This document shows positions 62,415-64,000 of a stretch of DNA of 64,000 nucleotides, in pieces; the stretch's first letter is position 1; each line of letters starts with the position of its first letter. The notes under the pieces are model-generated. The model ran no database searches, was not told the origin of the DNA, and saw only the letters and a program-made list of their open reading frames with translations. Made by a program: the position numbers and the translations under genes. Origin of the DNA: Alphaproteobacteria bacterium (lineage in GTDB: Bacteria > Pseudomonadota > Alphaproteobacteria > Thalassobaculales > Thalassobaculaceae); NCBI GenBank assembly GCA_022822665.1, contig JAJEAR010000060.1:58357-122356 (forward strand), in the 5' to 3' direction.

Positions 62415-63677
62415 GTGCGATCTCTCATCGGGTTTGCCGCGTTGTCCTGCCTGCTGGTCACTCCCCTGACCGGCCCGGCCCGGGCCGGCGACGGCTTTCC
62501 GGAACTAGTGGAGGTGTTCGGCCGCATTTCCCCGGAAACCAGGGTGTTCCCGCAGAAGGCCGCGTACCCGGACCAGCGTTCGCACGCGACCGGTGTCGCC
62601 GTGGAAGCAACCGTCTACATGGAGGGAGACCAGGGTACGAGCATCACGGTGACTCCCTTCTTCCGCTACGATGCCGGCGATCCCGAGCGCACCCACGCCG
62701 ACCTGCGCGAGGCGTTTCTTCTCACCTACGGCGATCTCGGCGACGACGAGTGGGAACTCCGGCTTGGCGTTGACCGCGTATTCTGGGGCGTCGTCGAATC
62801 GCGGTCCCTAGTCGACATCGTCAACCAGTCCGACGTGGTTGAACACCCCGACGAAAAGACCAAGATGGGGCAGCCGATGGTTCACCTGACGTGGTCCGGT
62901 GACTGGGGAGCGCTTGAGGGCTTCGTGCTGACCGGGCACCGCCCCCGCACCTTTCCGGGCAGGCACGGCCGACTTCGCACCGGGCTTTTCGTGGACCACG
63001 GACTGACGTCCTACGAGGCCGGGGCAGGAGAGTGGCACGTTGATCTCGCTGCCCGGTATACGAGCAATTTCGGGCCACTGGGCCTCGGGTTGAGCATGTT
63101 CGATGGTACCAGCCGGGAACCTGCCCTCCTGCTTACCCCGGTTGCCGGCGAACTTGTCCTGGCGCCGTACTACGAGCTCATCACCCAGTACGGCCTGGAC
63201 GCCCAGTACACCTCCGGCTCGTGGCTTCTCAAGCTTGAGGCCATACATCGCACCGGCGCGCGCAACCGCCGAATCGATCAGTACCTGAGGTACGAGGAAA
63301 AGGACTATTCGGCCTTCATCGTCGGTGGCGAGTACGCGATCAACGGCATATGGGAATCCGACGCTGACCTGACCCTGTTTGCCGAATGGACCCGCGATGC
63401 ACGGGGTCGCTGGGCGACCAACGGATTCGACAACGATCTGCTTCTCGCAGCCCGCGTGGGACTGAACGACGAGCCTGGTACGGAGTTCACCGTCAGCGTG
63501 CTGAACTCGCTCGCCAACAGCAGCAGGGTCCTGACCGCCGAATTCAAGCGCCGCCTTTCGGACAACTGGTTCCTGCACATCGAGAGCACGGTGTACCTGG
63601 ACATCGACGAAACCGACCAGATCTACGACGTCCGGCGCGACAGTTTCGTCGGCGTCAACGTGGACTACAATTTCTGA
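62415..63677 (+). CDS. Outer-membrane beta-barrel protein of unknown function
   Basis: 420 residues from the GTG at 62415, which gives a standard signal peptide (RSLIGFAALSCLLVTPLTG, cleavage near ARA). An upstream frame to 62313 would put 34 polar residues before it, so it was not used. The mature part alternates strands with turns and ends in an aromatic strand (SFVGVNVDYNF). Recognisable blocks include LRLGVDRVFWGVVESRSLVD, IVNQSDVVEHPDEKTK and LTGHRPRTFPGRHGRLR, shared with uncharacterised barrel proteins that I associate with exporter and lipid-sorting genes. The function is unknown. Confidence 0.75.
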   Translation: MRSLIGFAALSCLLVTPLTGPARAGDGFPELVEVFGRISPETRVFPQKAAYPDQRSHATGVAVEATVYMEGDQGTSITVTPFFRYDAGDPERTHADLREAFLLTYGDLGDDEWELRLGVDRVFWGVVESRSLVDIVNQSDVVEHPDEKTKMGQPMVHLTWSGDWGALEGFVLTGHRPRTFPGRHGRLRTGLFVDHGLTSYEAGAGEWHVDLAARYTSNFGPLGLGLSMFDGTSREPALLLTPVAGELVLAPYYELITQYGLDAQYTSGSWLLKLEAIHRTGARNRRIDQYLRYEEKDYSAFIVGGEYAINGIWESDADLTLFAEWTRDARGRWATNGFDNDLLLAARVGLNDEPGTEFTVSVLNSLANSSRVLTAEFKRRLSDNWFLHIESTVYLDIDETDQIYDVRRDSFVGVNVDYNF

Positions 63678-64000
63678 TCGGCATCGCCGGCGGGCGAGTG
63701 TGAGGCCTGGCCACCGCTCGCCATTCCGGCGCTGGCGTGACGGCAAGTACCGGGAGTGGTCCCCCGGGGCTGGAGGGCTGTATTGACTCCGGGTCCGGTC
63801 TGGGCGACGCAGATTCGATCCGCGGCGGCATCAACCGGTTTCGATCCTGGCGCCCGGGCCGCCAACTGCGCCCCGACAGGGGTGGCGGACGCATTTCTGG
63901 TCGCCGCCATGCCCATAGGGACGCAATCATGTCTGGTGCCGACTTCACGATAACCGGCGGGAGCGACACGCTCCTTGAGCCGGTCCACACCGGGGTATCC
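63678..64000. other. Right-edge stretch, no gene recognised
   Basis: 323 bases at the window edge. No supported gene. A gene extending past the edge cannot be excluded but no recognisable family segment was seen. Confidence 0.4.

Noticed and set aside
1..64000. Looked for tRNA genes, rRNA, CRISPR arrays, riboswitches and intact insertion sequences
   Set aside because: No cloverleaf, spaced repeats, transposase domain or terminal inverted repeats were recognised by eye; a covariance-model scan could still find small RNAs.

Overview
The window is GC-rich DNA from a Gram-negative, most likely an alphaproteobacterium of Rhodospirillales type. The support is the gene order DUF3576 lipoprotein - leuS - lptE - dapF - mtaB - ftsY, a 16-strand-type porin, a complete pqqABCDE operon, and many TauD, Rieske and hydantoinase-type catabolic genes. 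The first 3.2 kb looks less GC-rich than the rest. No rRNA, tRNA, CRISPR array or intact insertion sequence was seen.

Layout. 0.3-3.1 kb: a membrane glycan protein and a GT2-GtrA glycosyltransferase. 3.2-5.2 kb: two VapBC-type toxin-antitoxin modules, each with an intact antitoxin and a broken toxin. 5.4-12.3 kb: a direct repeat of about 1.5 kb flanking pqqEDCBA. Each copy carries a small ORF plus otnK, and decay is reciprocal: the left copy keeps the small ORF and has a broken otnK, the right copy keeps otnK and has a broken small ORF. 11.2-14.3 kb: D-erythronate catabolism (otnK, otnI, denD). 14.3-23.0 kb: exonuclease III, gentisate dioxygenase, ftsY, mtaB, dapF, lptE, leuS and a DUF3576 lipoprotein, all on the minus strand. 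23-30 kb: porin, sulfotransferase, a YggS-type PLP protein, an AGCS symporter and an L,D-transpeptidase.

30.1-43.9 kb is a catabolic island: a fused hydantoinase A/B protein, TauD dioxygenase, GntR regulator, Rieske oxygenase, MFS transporter, polysaccharide-deacetylase-like hydrolase, FAD monooxygenase with a DUF2783 partner, an OYE-type NADH:flavin oxidoreductase and a homocysteine S-methyltransferase. Together they look suited to oxidising and demethylating an imported organic nitrogen or aromatic compound.

44.3-58.6 kb contains the most unusual gene, a single ORF joining an N-terminal GPP34 (GOLPH3-like) domain to a cytochrome P450. Near it lie an RND/MMPL exporter, a LolA-like periplasmic protein, an FAD amine-oxidase-like enzyme and a Rieske oxygenase. 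This set suggests modification and export of a lipid-like molecule. A dipeptide/oligopeptide-type ABC importer operon is inserted in the middle. 59.3-61.9 kb is a bufferin-type RiPP operon (bufA1, bufB, bufC, doxX) expected to bind copper. The window ends with an outer-membrane beta-barrel gene.
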